Positions 37,112 through 46,624 of a stretch of 64,000 bases of DNA are shown here, piece by piece; position 1 is the first letter of the stretch, and each line of letters begins with the position of its first letter. The stretch spans positions 186,001-250,000 of the forward strand of contig CAVYDG010000013.1 in the NCBI GenBank assembly GCA_963767245.1, given 5' to 3'. The translations under genes were made by a program, and so were the position numbers. The notes below the pieces were generated by a model. It was not told where the DNA came from, ran no database searches, and saw only the letters and a list, made by a program, of their open reading frames with translations. Origin of the DNA: Roseiarcus sp963767245 (GTDB taxonomy: Bacteria; Pseudomonadota; Alphaproteobacteria; Rhizobiales; Beijerinckiaceae).

Positions 37112-37528
37112 ATGGGAAACATGATCGTCGAGATCGCGCAACAGCAGGCGCAGGCTGCGCTCCGTCGCGCGGTTATTCCAGCTGCGATCGCCGTCGTCGC
37201 CCTGGTGTTCTTTCTGTTTGCCTTGGTCGCGCTGTTCGCCGCCCTGTTCTTTCTTGAGGAACCGATCTACGGGCCGCGCTCCGCGGCGCTGATCGTCGCG
37301 GCGGTCGCTTTCGCCCTCGGCCTCCTTGCGGTGCTGTTCCTATTCGTCGGGCGCCGTCCGAAACCTGCGCCGACGCCGCCGCCGGCCGAGTCGACGCTGC
37401 CGCAACTCCTGACGCTGCTGGCCCAGGCCGCGCCGTCGGTCGCGCCAAGACAAGCCGCGTTTGCGGCCGCATTGCTCGCGCTAGCTCTCGGGCTGATGTC
37501 GCGCGGCTCGTCCACCGAAAAGAAGTGA
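37112..37528 (+). CDS. YqjE/phage-holin-like membrane protein
   Basis: 138 residues. Two strong membrane helices (AIAVVALVFFLFALVALFAA and SAALIVAAVAFALGLLAVLF) follow a short amphipathic start; a Pro-rich linker leads to a third hydrophobic helix (FAAALLALALGLMSRG) and a charged end. The first part resembles the putative holin superfamily III / YqjE proteins. Together with the preceding YqjD-like gene it forms a two-gene unit. No evidence of phage origin. Confidence 0.72.
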   Translation: MGNMIVEIAQQQAQAALRRAVIPAAIAVVALVFFLFALVALFAALFFLEEPIYGPRSAALIVAAVAFALGLLAVLFLFVGRRPKPAPTPPPAESTLPQLLTLLAQAAPSVAPRQAAFAAALLALALGLMSRGSSTEKK

Positions 37529-37575
37529 CCGGCGAAGCTGCCGCGATGATCGCGGCAGCTCAGCCCGCGCTGCGA

Positions 37576-37662
37576 TCAGTGATGCCAGAACAGGGCAAGA
37601 AGAATAATGACCGGAATCGGAACTCCGAGCAGCCACAACAGCGCGCCTTTACCCAAACCCAT
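37576..37662 (-). CDS. 28-residue hydrophobic membrane peptide
   Basis: The ATG at 37662 is preceded by AGGAGG at seven bases, one of the strongest ribosome-binding sites in the window. The product, MGLGKGALLWLLGVPIPVI followed by ILLALFWHH, is a single membrane helix with a Pro-x-Pro kink. Very similar tiny peptides with LLWLxGxPxPIIL occur in rhizobial genomes, usually unannotated. Located between the YqjE-like gene (convergent) and mrr (same strand). Function unknown. Confidence 0.6.
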   Translation of the reverse strand: MGLGKGALLWLLGVPIPVIILLALFWHH

Positions 37663-37806
37663 GACCCCGCCTCCTCTGAAGGAACCGGGGCAACAACGCG
37701 CAACTCGGAAGCAAGTTCCCGGAGGCGACGAGCGCCAAGCGCGCGGGCCAGAGGTTCCGCTGATCGAGCGGCGCACGTTGAAGACGGAATCTCGCGATCG
37801 CGCCGA

Positions 37807-38709
37807 CTACTCGACGAAATAATTCTCGTCGATCTTCCGCACTTCATAAACGTCCTTGACCCGGATGCCGACCCGATGGCGGATCATCAGGTTGGCGAGT
37901 TCCTGTCCGTCGATGAGCACGACCCGCTTCGACACCCGGGTGATGAAGTCGTAGGCGGTGCTGGGAAAATACGAGGTAGTGACCAAAACCCCCTTGGTCG
38001 CCCGATGACCCTCCAGTCCGCCGACGAAATCGCGCACTTCGCACAGCGGAACGGCCTTGTTCGGATCGAGTCGCTTGGCTTGGACGTAGACGACGTCAAG
38101 GCCGAGTTCGTCCTCCTTGATGACCCCGTCGACGCCGCCGTCGCCAACCCTGCCGAGCGCGCGGCCCATTTCCGCGCGTCCGCCGCCGTAGCCCATCCGC
38201 ACGAGAAGGTCGACTATGAGGCGCTCGAAGAAGGCCGGACTGAAGGAATGCACCCGCTCGACGATCTCTCGCGCAAGCTCGCAATTGAGCAGTTCGAAAC
38301 TCGAGGCGATCAGTTCCTCCGCGCCGTCCCGGGTCTCGAGCTCGGTCGTTTCGGAGACCTTTGGTTTGGCTTTTCCAGGCGACGAACTCCGGATAGCGCT
38401 GCAGCGTGCCGAGGTCGATCTCGCTCACGCCCTCCGCAAGCAGCTCCCGGCCTCGGTCGGTGGCGCGGCAGTAGCCACGCCTCGGCAATTCGATCAGTCC
38501 CGCCTTCGAAAGGTAGGACCGCGCCCAGTTGAGCCGATTGGCGAACAGGTCTGATTGCCGCTCGGGAGCCGGAGTTGGCGTTCCTCCACCGAGATCCTCA
38601 AGGCCTTGCCGACTTCGTCCTCCAGCCCCGCGATGCTGATCTCGTCATAACGCTGCCCAATCGTTTGCAACGCCGGCAACATGAGTTGCTGAAAACTGGG
38701 CACGCTCAT
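37807..38709 (-). pseudogene. mrr: Mrr-type restriction endonuclease, broken by two compensating frameshifts
   Basis: Begins MSVPSFQQLMLPALQTIG at 38709 with the winged-helix Mrr N-domain to RLPSGNQT; then the frame shifts (GG at 38548-38549, a third G on this strand would give TLFANRLNWARSYL). The second frame runs through SKAGLIELPRRGYCRATDRG to FVAWK, and shifts back at T4 (38371-38374), after which KVSETTELETRDGAEELI continues. The catalytic domain is intact at the end: GRVGDGGVDGVIKEDELGL, VYVQAKRL (D..QAK nuclease core) and VLVTTSYFPS. Mrr cleaves methylated DNA. Net frame is restored, so both indels could be read errors; as a non-essential gene it could also be truly dead. Intact length ~300 residues. 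Confidence 0.75.
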
Positions 38710-38735
38710 CGGTTTCTGAGGCTCCTGATCCAAGG

Positions 38736-40343
38736 CTACATACGAAAGACGCCGAAGCGGGTCGGCTCGACCCTGGCGTTGAGCGTGGCGGAAAACGCCA
38801 GGGAAAGGACCCTCCGGGTCTCCGGCGGCGTCAGGATGCCGTCGTCCCACAGGCGGGCGGTGGCGTAGTACGGCGACCCCTCGGCCTCATATTTGGCCCG
38901 AATCGGAGCCTTGAACGCTTCCTCGTCGTCCGTCGGCCATTCGCGCCCTTCCGCATCGAGACCCTCGCGCCTCAGGGTTGCGAGCACGCTCGCCGCCTGT
39001 TCGCCGCCCATCACGCTGATGCGCGCATTCGGCCACGTGAACAGGAAGCGCGGAGAATAGGCGCGCCCGCACATGCCGTAGTTGCCGGCGCCGAAGGAGC
39101 CACCGAAAATGAGCGTGATCTTGGGCACATTGGCGCAGGCGACCGCGGTAACGAGCTTTGCGCCATCCTTGGCGATGCCCCCCGCCTCGTAGCGCCGCCC
39201 AACCATGAAGCCGGAGATGTTCTGCAGGAACAGCATCGGCACATCGCGCTGTGCGCAGAGTTCGACAAAATGCGCGCCTTTCAGCGCGCTATCGGAAAAC
39301 AGGACGCCGTTGCTGGCGATGATGCCGATCAGCATGCCCGAAAGGCGGGCAAATCCGGTGACCAGCGTCGTTCCATAGCGCGGCTTGAAGGCGTCGAACT
39401 CCGAACCGTCGACGATACGGGCGATGATCTCATGGACGTCGACCTGCTGGCGAAGGTCGACCGGCATGATGAGTTCAAGCTCCTCGGCCGGATAGAAGGG
39501 CTCGACCGGCTTCGACCATTCGATTGCCCGCTTCGGCTCCCGGTTCAGGTTGGCGATCGTCCGCCGGGCAAGGGCGAGAGCGTGCGCGTCGTCGCGCGCC
39601 AGCGCGTCGGCGACGCCCGAGACGCGGGTGTGCATGTCTCCTCCGCCGAGTTCCTCGGCGCTCACGGTCTCGCCGGTCGCCGCCTTCACCAACGGCGGGC
39701 CGGCGAGAAAGATCGTGCCCTGCTTGTCGACGATAATCGTTTCGTCCGACATCGCGGGAACATAGGCGCCGCCCGCGGTGCAGGATCCCATCACCACCGC
39801 GATTTGCGCAATGCCGGCGGCGGACATGCGCGCCTGGTTGAAGAAGATCCGCCCGAAATGATCGCGGTCGGGAAACACCTCGGCCTGGTAAGGCAAATTC
39901 GCCCCGCCCGAATCGACCAGATAAACGCAGGGCAACCGGTTCTCGGCAGCGATCTCCTGGGCGCGCAGATGCTTCTTGACCGTCATCGGATAATACGTTC
40001 CGCCCTTGATCGTCGGGTCGTTGGCGACGATCATGACCTCGCGCCCGTCGACGAGGCCGACGCCGGCAATAAGCCCGGCGCCGTGCACGTCGCCCTCGTA
40101 CATGCCGAAGGCGGCGAGCGCGCCGATTTCCAGAAACGGCGAACCGGGGTCGATCAGGCCGGCGACGCGTTCGCGGGCCAAAAGCTTGCCGCGGGCGACA
40201 TGACGTTCGCGCGCCTTGCTCGAGCCGCCCTCGGCGGCGACGCGCCGGCGGAGGTTGAGTTCGTCGATGAGCCGACGCCATTCGGCCGCGTTGGCGTCGC
40301 GATCGCCTGCCCTCGCAGTCAAGGCGCTCTTAATCCGCGTCAT
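38736..40343 (-). CDS. mccB: Methylcrotonyl-CoA carboxylase beta (carboxyltransferase) subunit
   Basis: 535 residues from the ATG at 40343. LLARERVAGLIDPGSPFLEIG, GGTYYPMTVKKHLRAQEIA, YLVDSGGANLPYQAEVFPD and MSAAGIAQIAVVMGSCTAGGA are characteristic of the MCC beta subunit, as is FGAGNYGMCGRAYSPRFLF. It transfers CO2 from carboxybiotin to 3-methylcrotonyl-CoA in leucine catabolism. The alpha gene is 4 kb away on the same strand with six small genes between, whereas the subunits are usually adjacent with isovaleryl-CoA dehydrogenase. The C-terminus RVEPTRFGVFRM is typical. Confidence 0.92.
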   Translation of the reverse strand: MTRIKSALTARAGDRDANAAEWRRLIDELNLRRRVAAEGGSSKARERHVARGKLLARERVAGLIDPGSPFLEIGALAAFGMYEGDVHGAGLIAGVGLVDGREVMIVANDPTIKGGTYYPMTVKKHLRAQEIAAENRLPCVYLVDSGGANLPYQAEVFPDRDHFGRIFFNQARMSAAGIAQIAVVMGSCTAGGAYVPAMSDETIIVDKQGTIFLAGPPLVKAATGETVSAEELGGGDMHTRVSGVADALARDDAHALALARRTIANLNREPKRAIEWSKPVEPFYPAEELELIMPVDLRQQVDVHEIIARIVDGSEFDAFKPRYGTTLVTGFARLSGMLIGIIASNGVLFSDSALKGAHFVELCAQRDVPMLFLQNISGFMVGRRYEAGGIAKDGAKLVTAVACANVPKITLIFGGSFGAGNYGMCGRAYSPRFLFTWPNARISVMGGEQAASVLATLRREGLDAEGREWPTDDEEAFKAPIRAKYEAEGSPYYATARLWDDGILTPPETRRVLSLAFSATLNARVEPTRFGVFRM

Positions 40344-40555
40344 CGCGTCCGAATTCCCCGGTCCCAGCTCACGACTTTGCGGCAGGCGCCGGCGTTGTTG
40401 TCGTTGTTCACCCATCATATTGCGGGCAAAGCCATTTCCGATCTCATAATATCATTCAGCGAATGCTTTGCTTCCGTTAGAGCATGCGGGATGTTGCTTA
40501 TTTGCAACATATAGTCGTTGTTCCGCACTCATTCCTGACTTTACGGAAAGGCGGA

Positions 40556-41533
40556 TCACCGCCGCTCATCTTCAGCCAGCTGACTGACTTCTGTCGCGGG
40601 CTCCATGCCCGGTCGAGGGGAAAGTCCGTCATCGGCGCTTCCCGCCGCAGGCGAGTCCGGCCGGGTCGCATCGATCTTCGCATAATCAATGTGGCGCATG
40701 CCCTGCTCGTCGATCCAGACGAAGTCCACGTATTCGTGGCCAAAGCGCACCTCCTGGGCGGCGAAAACGTCGCGCGCGCGTACGATCTGCCCGGACGCCT
40801 CATCGAACCCGACGACACTGACGACGAAATTCATCTGGCTCGCGGCGAGCGTGTCTTCATCCCGCCCGAACAGGGGACTCCTTTCGTCGACCGGATGGAA
40901 CAGCGTCCAGCTCAGAGCAAACGTCGGGTTCTCCGACCTGAGGAGCTGTAGCTGCTCAAAGCCGATCAGCCGCTTGCCCTCGTCGGTGACGGTTGGTCTC
41001 AGAACCCACAGTTTGGCGGTGGCTTCAGTGATGAAATTGCTCCGCGCGTTGGCCATCCGGAAAACGAGGGTCGTCACGCCGTTGTGCTTGGTCACCACCG
41101 GATATTTGGCGAAGATGATCCGCGCGCGGGGGCGCGAGAAGCGGGCAAATACGAGGCCGGTCATCACCGCCAGCAGCAGGAGGCCGGTGAAATTCTCGGC
41201 CGTCGCGACCACATGCCCATAGATGGTCTGCGGATGCATGTCGCCATAGCCGACGGTCGACGTCGTCTCGACGCTGAAAAAGAAGAGATCCGCGAGGCTC
41301 CCTTGTCGTGCATTGGCGATCGGGGCTTCGCCGAGATCATAGATCACCGCGAAGATGAAGTTGAGGGCCACGAAAGCCGCGGCGAGCGTGGCGACGAACT
41401 TCGGCCACGAGATGGTCATGGCGTTGAAATAGAGGTCGCTCCAGACGTTGCGCTCCAGTCCCTCAGCGATGATGCGCCGGCCCGCAATGTCGCGGACTTG
41501 CCCGCGAAGGCGACGCGGCCTGCGGCGGTTCAT
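40556..41533 (-). CDS. Inward-rectifier (Kir-type) potassium channel
   Basis: About 325 residues. Slide-helix region (WSDLYFNAMTISWPKFVATL), outer helix, pore helix and selectivity filter in ETTSTVGYGDMHPQT, inner helix (NFTGLLLLAVMTGLVFARF), then an immunoglobulin-like cytoplasmic domain (VVTKHNGVTTLVFRMANARSN). This is the KirBac architecture, a tetrameric inner-membrane K+ channel. The ATG at 41533 (MNRRRPRRLRG) is my choice; a TTG at 41569 would add 12 residues. Monocistronic with a GST gene upstream on the same strand. Confidence 0.9.
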   Translation of the reverse strand: MNRRRPRRLRGQVRDIAGRRIIAEGLERNVWSDLYFNAMTISWPKFVATLAAAFVALNFIFAVIYDLGEAPIANARQGSLADLFFFSVETTSTVGYGDMHPQTIYGHVVATAENFTGLLLLAVMTGLVFARFSRPRARIIFAKYPVVTKHNGVTTLVFRMANARSNFITEATAKLWVLRPTVTDEGKRLIGFEQLQLLRSENPTFALSWTLFHPVDERSPLFGRDEDTLAASQMNFVVSVVGFDEASGQIVRARDVFAAQEVRFGHEYVDFVWIDEQGMRHIDYAKIDATRPDSPAAGSADDGLSPRPGMEPATEVSQLAEDERR

Positions 41534-41584
41534 GCTGTCCAGCGGGCCGTTGTCGTCCGGCGCGCTCAACGGCTTCGGGTCTCG

Positions 41585-42238
41585 TCAGATGGCGTCATAG
41601 CGTTCGATCCGCCACGGCTCGGCGTGAGCGTCGGCGATCCAAGCCTTCCACGCCGGCAGGGCCATGATCGTCTCCATATAGGCGCGCGTCGGCTTGGAGA
41701 CAGGCACGTCGTAGACGTGAAAGCGGTTGACCACCGGCGCGAACATCGCGTCGGCGGCGGAGAAGCGCCCGAAGAGATAGGGTCCGCCCTTGCCGAAGGT
41801 CGCGCGCGCGCCTGCCCATGCCGCTTCGATGCGCGCGACATCGGCGCGAACTTCATCGCTGAGCGGGATCGCTCCGACCGGCCGGCGGAAATTGGTCGGA
41901 CACGCCTGCCTCAGGGCGCCGAACCCGCCGTGCATTTCGTTGGCGAGCGAGCGCGCATGTGCCCGCGCCGCCTTGCCCCTGGGCCAGATCGGCTTGTCCG
42001 GATAGGCCTCGGCGACATATTCGATGATCGCCAGCGACTCCCAGACCGCGATCTTGCCGTCATGCAGCGATGGGCACTTTGCCGTCGGCGCATATTTGAG
42101 CATGTTGGCCCGCGTCTCGGGCTGATCCATCGGGATGACAAGCTCCTCGAACGGGATCTTGAAATGCGCGAGCAGGATCCAGGGCCTCAGCGACCATGAC
42201 GAATAGGCCTTGTTGGCGAGGATCAGCTTCAGCGGCAC
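41585..42238 (-). CDS. Glutathione S-transferase family protein
   Basis: 217 residues from a GTG at 42238 (VPLKLILANKAYSSWSLRPW), the standard N-terminus of this subgroup; the frame further upstream lacks similarity. The thioredoxin-like domain contains the Ser-containing active site (AYSSWSLRPWILL) and the cis-Pro/ES motif region (WESLAIIEYVAEAYP). The helical C-domain ends PAWKAWIADAHAEPWRIERY. Substrate unknown. Lies 16 bases before the Kir channel start and divergent from ispDF. Confidence 0.87.
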   Translation of the reverse strand: MPLKLILANKAYSSWSLRPWILLAHFKIPFEELVIPMDQPETRANMLKYAPTAKCPSLHDGKIAVWESLAIIEYVAEAYPDKPIWPRGKAARAHARSLANEMHGGFGALRQACPTNFRRPVGAIPLSDEVRADVARIEAAWAGARATFGKGGPYLFGRFSAADAMFAPVVNRFHVYDVPVSKPTRAYMETIMALPAWKAWIADAHAEPWRIERYDAI

Positions 42239-42336
42239 GACGGATTTCCGGCAGGGGTTCGGGGCGATTGATCGGCGCGCGCCAAGAGCCAAGTCAAGGC
42301 AGCGCTCCCGACGCGCACGCGTTGACGCGGGTCCAA

Positions 42337-43566
42337 ATGGGCTGGAAAAGCGTCCTGACCGAGTCCCGGAGCCCTGAATTGTCGTCGATCAAGGTCGCGC
42401 TCCTCGTCGTCGCCGCCGGCCGGGGCCGCAGACTCGGCGCGGAGCGGCCGAAGCAATATCTGAACTGCGCCGGGCGGCCGCTGATCGCCCATACGCTCGA
42501 GGCGCTCGCCGCGGGCTGGCCGTTCTCGGCCGTGACAGTCGTCATCCATCCCGACGACCGCGCGCTCTATGACGACGCGACCGCACATCTGACGCCCGCC
42601 GCCGCGGCGGCGCTCGGGCCGCCCGCGACCGGGGGCGAAACGCGCCAGCACAGCGTTCTGGCCGGGCTTGAGGCGCTCGTCGCCGCGGCGCCGGACATCG
42701 TGCTCATCCACGACGCCGCCCGGCCCTTCCCGCGGCCCGAACTCGTTGCGCGCGCGGTTCAAGCCGCCGAGCGCCACGGCGCGGCCGCGCCCGGGACGCC
42801 GATGAGCGATACGGTCAAGCAAGTGGACGCCGACGGTCGAGTGCTGGCGACCCCGCCGCGCTCGGCGTTGCGAGCGGTGCAGACGCCGCAGGCTTTCGCC
42901 TTTCCGCTGATTCTTGCCGCGCATCGGCGCGCCGCCGCCGCCGGGGTCGCAGGCCTCACCGACGACGTCGCGGTCGCCGAATGGGCGGGGGCGCCGGCTT
43001 ACGTGTTCGAAGGCGATCCCGCGAACATCAAGGTGACCACCATGCAGGATTTCAGCGCCGCCGAGGCCAGGATCAGTGCGACCGCAGGCGAGACAAGGGT
43101 CGGTCAGGGCTTCGACGTCCATGCTTTCGCCCCCGGCGACCATGTGTGGCTGTGCGGCGTTCGCATCCCCCATTCGTCGGCGCTCAAGGGTCATTCGGAC
43201 GCCGACGTGGCGCTGCACGCACTCGCCGACGCACTCTATGGCGCGCTTGCCGAAGGCGACATCGGGGCGCATTTCCCGCCCTCCGACCCGCAGTGGAAGG
43301 GTGCGGCGTCGAAAGTCTTCCTTGCCCATGCGGCTGGCCGGGTCCGCGCGCGCCGCGGGCTCATCGTCAATCTCGACGCGACGCTCATCTGCGAAGCGCC
43401 CAAGATCGGCCCGCATCGCGAGGCGATGCGCGCCCGCGTGGCCGAAATCGCCGGGCTCGACATCGGCCGCGTCGGCGTCAAGGCGACGACGACGGAGCGC
43501 CTCGGATTTGCCGGCCGCGGCGAGGGCGTCGCGTGCCTCGCGACCGCGACAGTACGGCTGCCGTAA
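42337..43566 (+). CDS. ispDF: Bifunctional IspDF (MEP cytidylyltransferase / MEcPP synthase)
   Basis: 409 residues. IspD half: LLVVAAGRGRRLGAERPKQY, VLIHDAARPFPRPELV and LTDDVAVAEW. IspF half: RVGQGFDVHAF (zinc His), SDADVALHALADALYGAL, GDIGAHFPPSDPQWKG and KATTTERLGFAGRGEG. The fused enzyme carries out two non-consecutive steps of the methylerythritol-phosphate isoprenoid pathway; fusion is typical of alphaproteobacteria. The ATG at 42337 gives a slightly long N-terminus; a TTG/GTG nearer VALLVVAAG is possible. Convergent with the flavin monooxygenase gene. Confidence 0.96.
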   Translation: MGWKSVLTESRSPELSSIKVALLVVAAGRGRRLGAERPKQYLNCAGRPLIAHTLEALAAGWPFSAVTVVIHPDDRALYDDATAHLTPAAAAALGPPATGGETRQHSVLAGLEALVAAAPDIVLIHDAARPFPRPELVARAVQAAERHGAAAPGTPMSDTVKQVDADGRVLATPPRSALRAVQTPQAFAFPLILAAHRRAAAAGVAGLTDDVAVAEWAGAPAYVFEGDPANIKVTTMQDFSAAEARISATAGETRVGQGFDVHAFAPGDHVWLCGVRIPHSSALKGHSDADVALHALADALYGALAEGDIGAHFPPSDPQWKGAASKVFLAHAAGRVRARRGLIVNLDATLICEAPKIGPHREAMRARVAEIAGLDIGRVGVKATTTERLGFAGRGEGVACLATATVRLP

Positions 43567-43661
43567 CGCGGGAGTTTTCGCTCGTTAACAGGCAGTTTTT
43601 CCGCCCTCAACAGGAACTTTTGGTGGGCGAACAGGCGTCTGTGTTTGCCCCCAAGCCAAGC

Positions 43662-45462
43662 TCAAGCCTTGTGATGCACCTCTTGCAATCCATAGACCGG
43701 AGTTGGAATCCCCTCGAGACGAGCCTTCAATTGCAGCGCCAGGAATTGCGAATAATGGCGCGACTGATGCAGGTTGCCGCCGTGGAACCATAAGGCCTCC
43801 TGCTGCGTCGGCTTCCACATATTGCGCTGCTCGCCTTCCCACGGGCCGGGATCCTTCTTGGTGTCGGAGCCGAGGCCCCAGACTTTGCCGACCTTGTCCG
43901 CCATCTCCTGCCCGCAGAGATCGGCGACCCAGCCGTTCATAGAGCCGTAGCCAGTGGCATAGACAATTACGTCGGCCGGCAATTCCTTGCCGTCGTCGAG
44001 TTTGACGCCGCTCGCGGTGATCTCCTTTACCTGCCCCGGCGCGAGCTTGATCTTGCCGTCGATGACAAGCTGCGACGCGCCGATGTCGATGTAGTAGCCC
44101 GAACCCCGACGCAGATATTTCATGAACAGGCCGGATTCGTCGTCGCCATAATCGAGCTTGAAGCCCGCCTTCTCCAAAGCGGCGTAGAAGTCGGCGTCGA
44201 TCTCTCTCATCTTGTCATAGAGCGGCTTCTGGAACTGGTTCATGATGCGGTAGGGCAAGGACGCGAACACCAGGTCGGCCTTCGCCGTCGTGACGCCGCC
44301 GCGCAACGCGCGCTCCGAATAGAGATCGCCCAAGCCGATTTCCATCAATGTCGCGGAACGCACGATGTGCGTGGTCGAGCGCTGCACCATCGTCACGTCG
44401 ACGCCCGCCTCGTATAGCGCCGCGCAGATGTCATGCGCCGAATTGTTCGAACCGATGACGACGACCTTCTTGCCTTTGTAGCCGTCGGGGCCCGGGTGCC
44501 GCGAGGAATGATGCTGCTCGCCCTTGAATGTCTCCATGCCTTTGAAGCGCGGCATAACCGGCTTCGATGACATGCCGGTCGCAAACACCAATTGCTTCGG
44601 TCGCAGCGTGACGTCCTTGCCGTCGCGATCCACGACGACAGTCCATTCCTTTTTCTTCGGATCGTATTTCGCACTCTTTGCGGTCGTCTTGGTCCAGTAG
44701 TTCAGCTCCATCACCTTGGTGTACATTTCGAGCCAGTCGCCGATCTTGTCCTTCGGCGAGAACACCGGCCAGTTCTTGGGGAAGTCGATATAGGGGAGAT
44801 GGTCGTACCAGACCGGATCGTGCAGGCAGAGCGACTTGTAGCGCTTGCGCCAGGAATTGCCGGCCCGCTCGTTCTTCTCCACAATGATCGTCGGCACGCC
44901 GAGCTGCCTTAGACGCGCCCCGAGCCCGATCGCGCCCTGCCCGCCGCCGATGATGAGCACGTAGGGCTGCGTTGTCGTACCGAGCTTCTCTGTCTCCTCG
45001 TCGTGCAGCTCCTTCCAGGTCTTGGCGCCGGGATTGACGCCGTGCCTCGCGCCGAGCGGACGGGTCAATCCAGCTTTCTCCTCGTGGCCCTTGAGTTCGG
45101 CCATGGTTGTCAAAAGGGTCCAGATGAGGCCGTCCTTGACGCGGATGAGGCCGTAGCCGCGGGCGATTTCGGTCTCAAACGAAATCCAGGAATTCGAGCA
45201 CGCCGCCGGCCTCTGTCGCTTTCTCGCCCTCGGCGACTCTCCAGTCCCGCGGCTTGACGCGCGAAAGGCGCTTAGCGAGCATGTCGCGCACCTCGGCGCG
45301 CCCCTCCATTGTTTTGATGTTCCAGGTGAAGGCGACAAGGTCGCGCCAGTAGCTCTCTTTGGCGAACATCTTGGCTGCGGCGTCCACGTCGCCCCCGGCC
45401 AACACGGCGCCAAATTTGTTCAGAACGACTTCAAGGCGCGCGTTGGGCGTCGTGTCGAGCAT
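43662..45462 (-). CDS. Flavin-containing monooxygenase with N-terminal SnoaL-like domain, interrupted by a one-base frameshift
   Basis: The ATG at 45462 starts a ~90-residue SnoaL/NTF2-like domain (LDTTPNARLEVVLNKFGAVL, YWRDLVAFTWNIKTMEGR) that breaks off near 45192. The neighbouring frame continues SFETEIARGYGLIRVKDGL and holds FAD-binding IIGGGQGAIGLGARLRQLG, the FMO fingerprint-like region, the NADPH loop VVVIGSNNSAHDICAALYE and YATGYGSMNGW. Deleting one base in GAATTC at 45190-45195 fuses the two into ~599 residues. Such SnoaL-FMO fusions are known from actinobacteria and proteobacteria and probably oxygenate small organic substrates; the substrate is unknown. Confidence 0.82.
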
Positions 45463-45637
45463 CGTATCCTCCCGGTAATTTCGTCCGGCGCGCCAGACGG
45501 CCCTCCCGCCTCGAATAAAGCCTGCGCGAGTTTGCCTTTGCTTTCAAGCCGAACCCTTGATGTCCATTGGCCGCGATCTCTTGGACGAATCCGCTCGGCC
45601 AGCGGTCGAGCCACTTACGGAGTCGGTCGCACCGTCG

Positions 45638-46624
45638 TCACCCCCTGAGCGCCTGGCGCAGCATCCGCTGCACGACGCCCGGCTCCTCGAAGCGTAGGGT
45701 CACGGGCAGCGTCATGACGGCGAGGGCGTGGCGGGCGTCGAGACGGACGAGGTCCTTCTCGGTCGTCGCCAGAAGCGCGCTCCGCCGCCCAGCCTCCTCG
45801 ATCAGCGCCTCGATCTCGCGCGGCGTGTAGGGATGATGGTCGGCGAAGTTGCGGGTCATGACGATCTGCGCACCGACCCGGCGTAGGGTGGCGTAGAATT
45901 TCTCCGGCCGAGCAATGCCGGCGAAGGCGACCACCTCGCGGCCGATGAGCGGCGCGGCGGCGAGCGCGTCGGGCTCGAGGCTGGCGCGGATCAGGGGTTT
46001 GCCCGGCGCCGAGCCGGCGATCGCCGACAGCGCCGCCTCTTCGCCGCCGAGCACGATCAGCGCCCGCACGAACGGTAGCTGAACCGAAACCGGGGCCCTC
46101 AGCGGACCGGCAGGAACGCATAAGCCGTTGCCGAAGCCGGTCTCGCCGTCGACAGCGGCGAAGGCGAGGTCCTTGACCAGCGCCGGATTCTGCAGGCCGT
46201 CATCGAGAACCAGCGCATTCGCGCCGGCTTCGACCGCGCTTCTCGCGCTTCGGAGGCGATCCGTTCCCACCCAGCACGGCGCGATCTTGGCCAGAAGCAG
46301 CGGCTCGTCGCCAACCGTGGCCGCAGTATGGGTGTTGGGGTCGACCATGAGCGGCTCGACGCGTTCGGAGCCGCCATAGCCGCGCGACAGGAAGGCGACG
46401 CGACGGCCGTTGCCGATCAGCATCCGCGCAAGCGCCAGCGCGGCCGGCGTCTTGCCGGCGCCGCCGGCGACGAAATTGCCGACGCAGATCGTCGGCGCGC
46501 CGGCGCGCTCGCTTGGGCCGCGCATGCGCCGCGCGGTGGTTCGCCCGTAAAGCGACCCTACGGGTTGAAGCAGACGCGCGAGCAGGGTCGGCCTGCGTTT
46601 GCTCCAGAATGCCGGCGTCCTCAC
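45638..46624 (-). CDS. lpxK: Tetraacyldisaccharide 4'-kinase
   Basis: 328 residues. PTICVGNFVAGGAGKTPAAL is the P-loop region (LpxK-type GGxGKTP), FLSRGYGGSE and VGDEPLLLAKIAP are further family motifs, and DDGLQNPALVKDL carries the catalytic DDGxQ. It phosphorylates lipid A disaccharide at the 4' position on the inner membrane. The GTG start overlaps the waaA stop by four bases (GTGA). Last gene of a minus-strand LPS operon that begins with cysQ. Confidence 0.95.
   Translation of the reverse strand: MRTPAFWSKRRPTLLARLLQPVGSLYGRTTARRMRGPSERAGAPTICVGNFVAGGAGKTPAALALARMLIGNGRRVAFLSRGYGGSERVEPLMVDPNTHTAATVGDEPLLLAKIAPCWVGTDRLRSARSAVEAGANALVLDDGLQNPALVKDLAFAAVDGETGFGNGLCVPAGPLRAPVSVQLPFVRALIVLGGEEAALSAIAGSAPGKPLIRASLEPDALAAAPLIGREVVAFAGIARPEKFYATLRRVGAQIVMTRNFADHHPYTPREIEALIEEAGRRSALLATTEKDLVRLDARHALAVMTLPVTLRFEEPGVVQRMLRQALRG

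Noticed and set aside
36133..37122. 329-codon minus-strand frame opposite DUF992 and the YqjD-like gene
   Set aside because: Arg-rich shadow; the plus-strand genes have signal peptides, membrane helices and ribosome-binding sites.
36775..37528. Phage lysis module (holin-like protein next to small membrane proteins)
   Set aside because: The pair matches the YqjD/YqjE order of ordinary bacterial genes and no endolysin or other phage gene is near.
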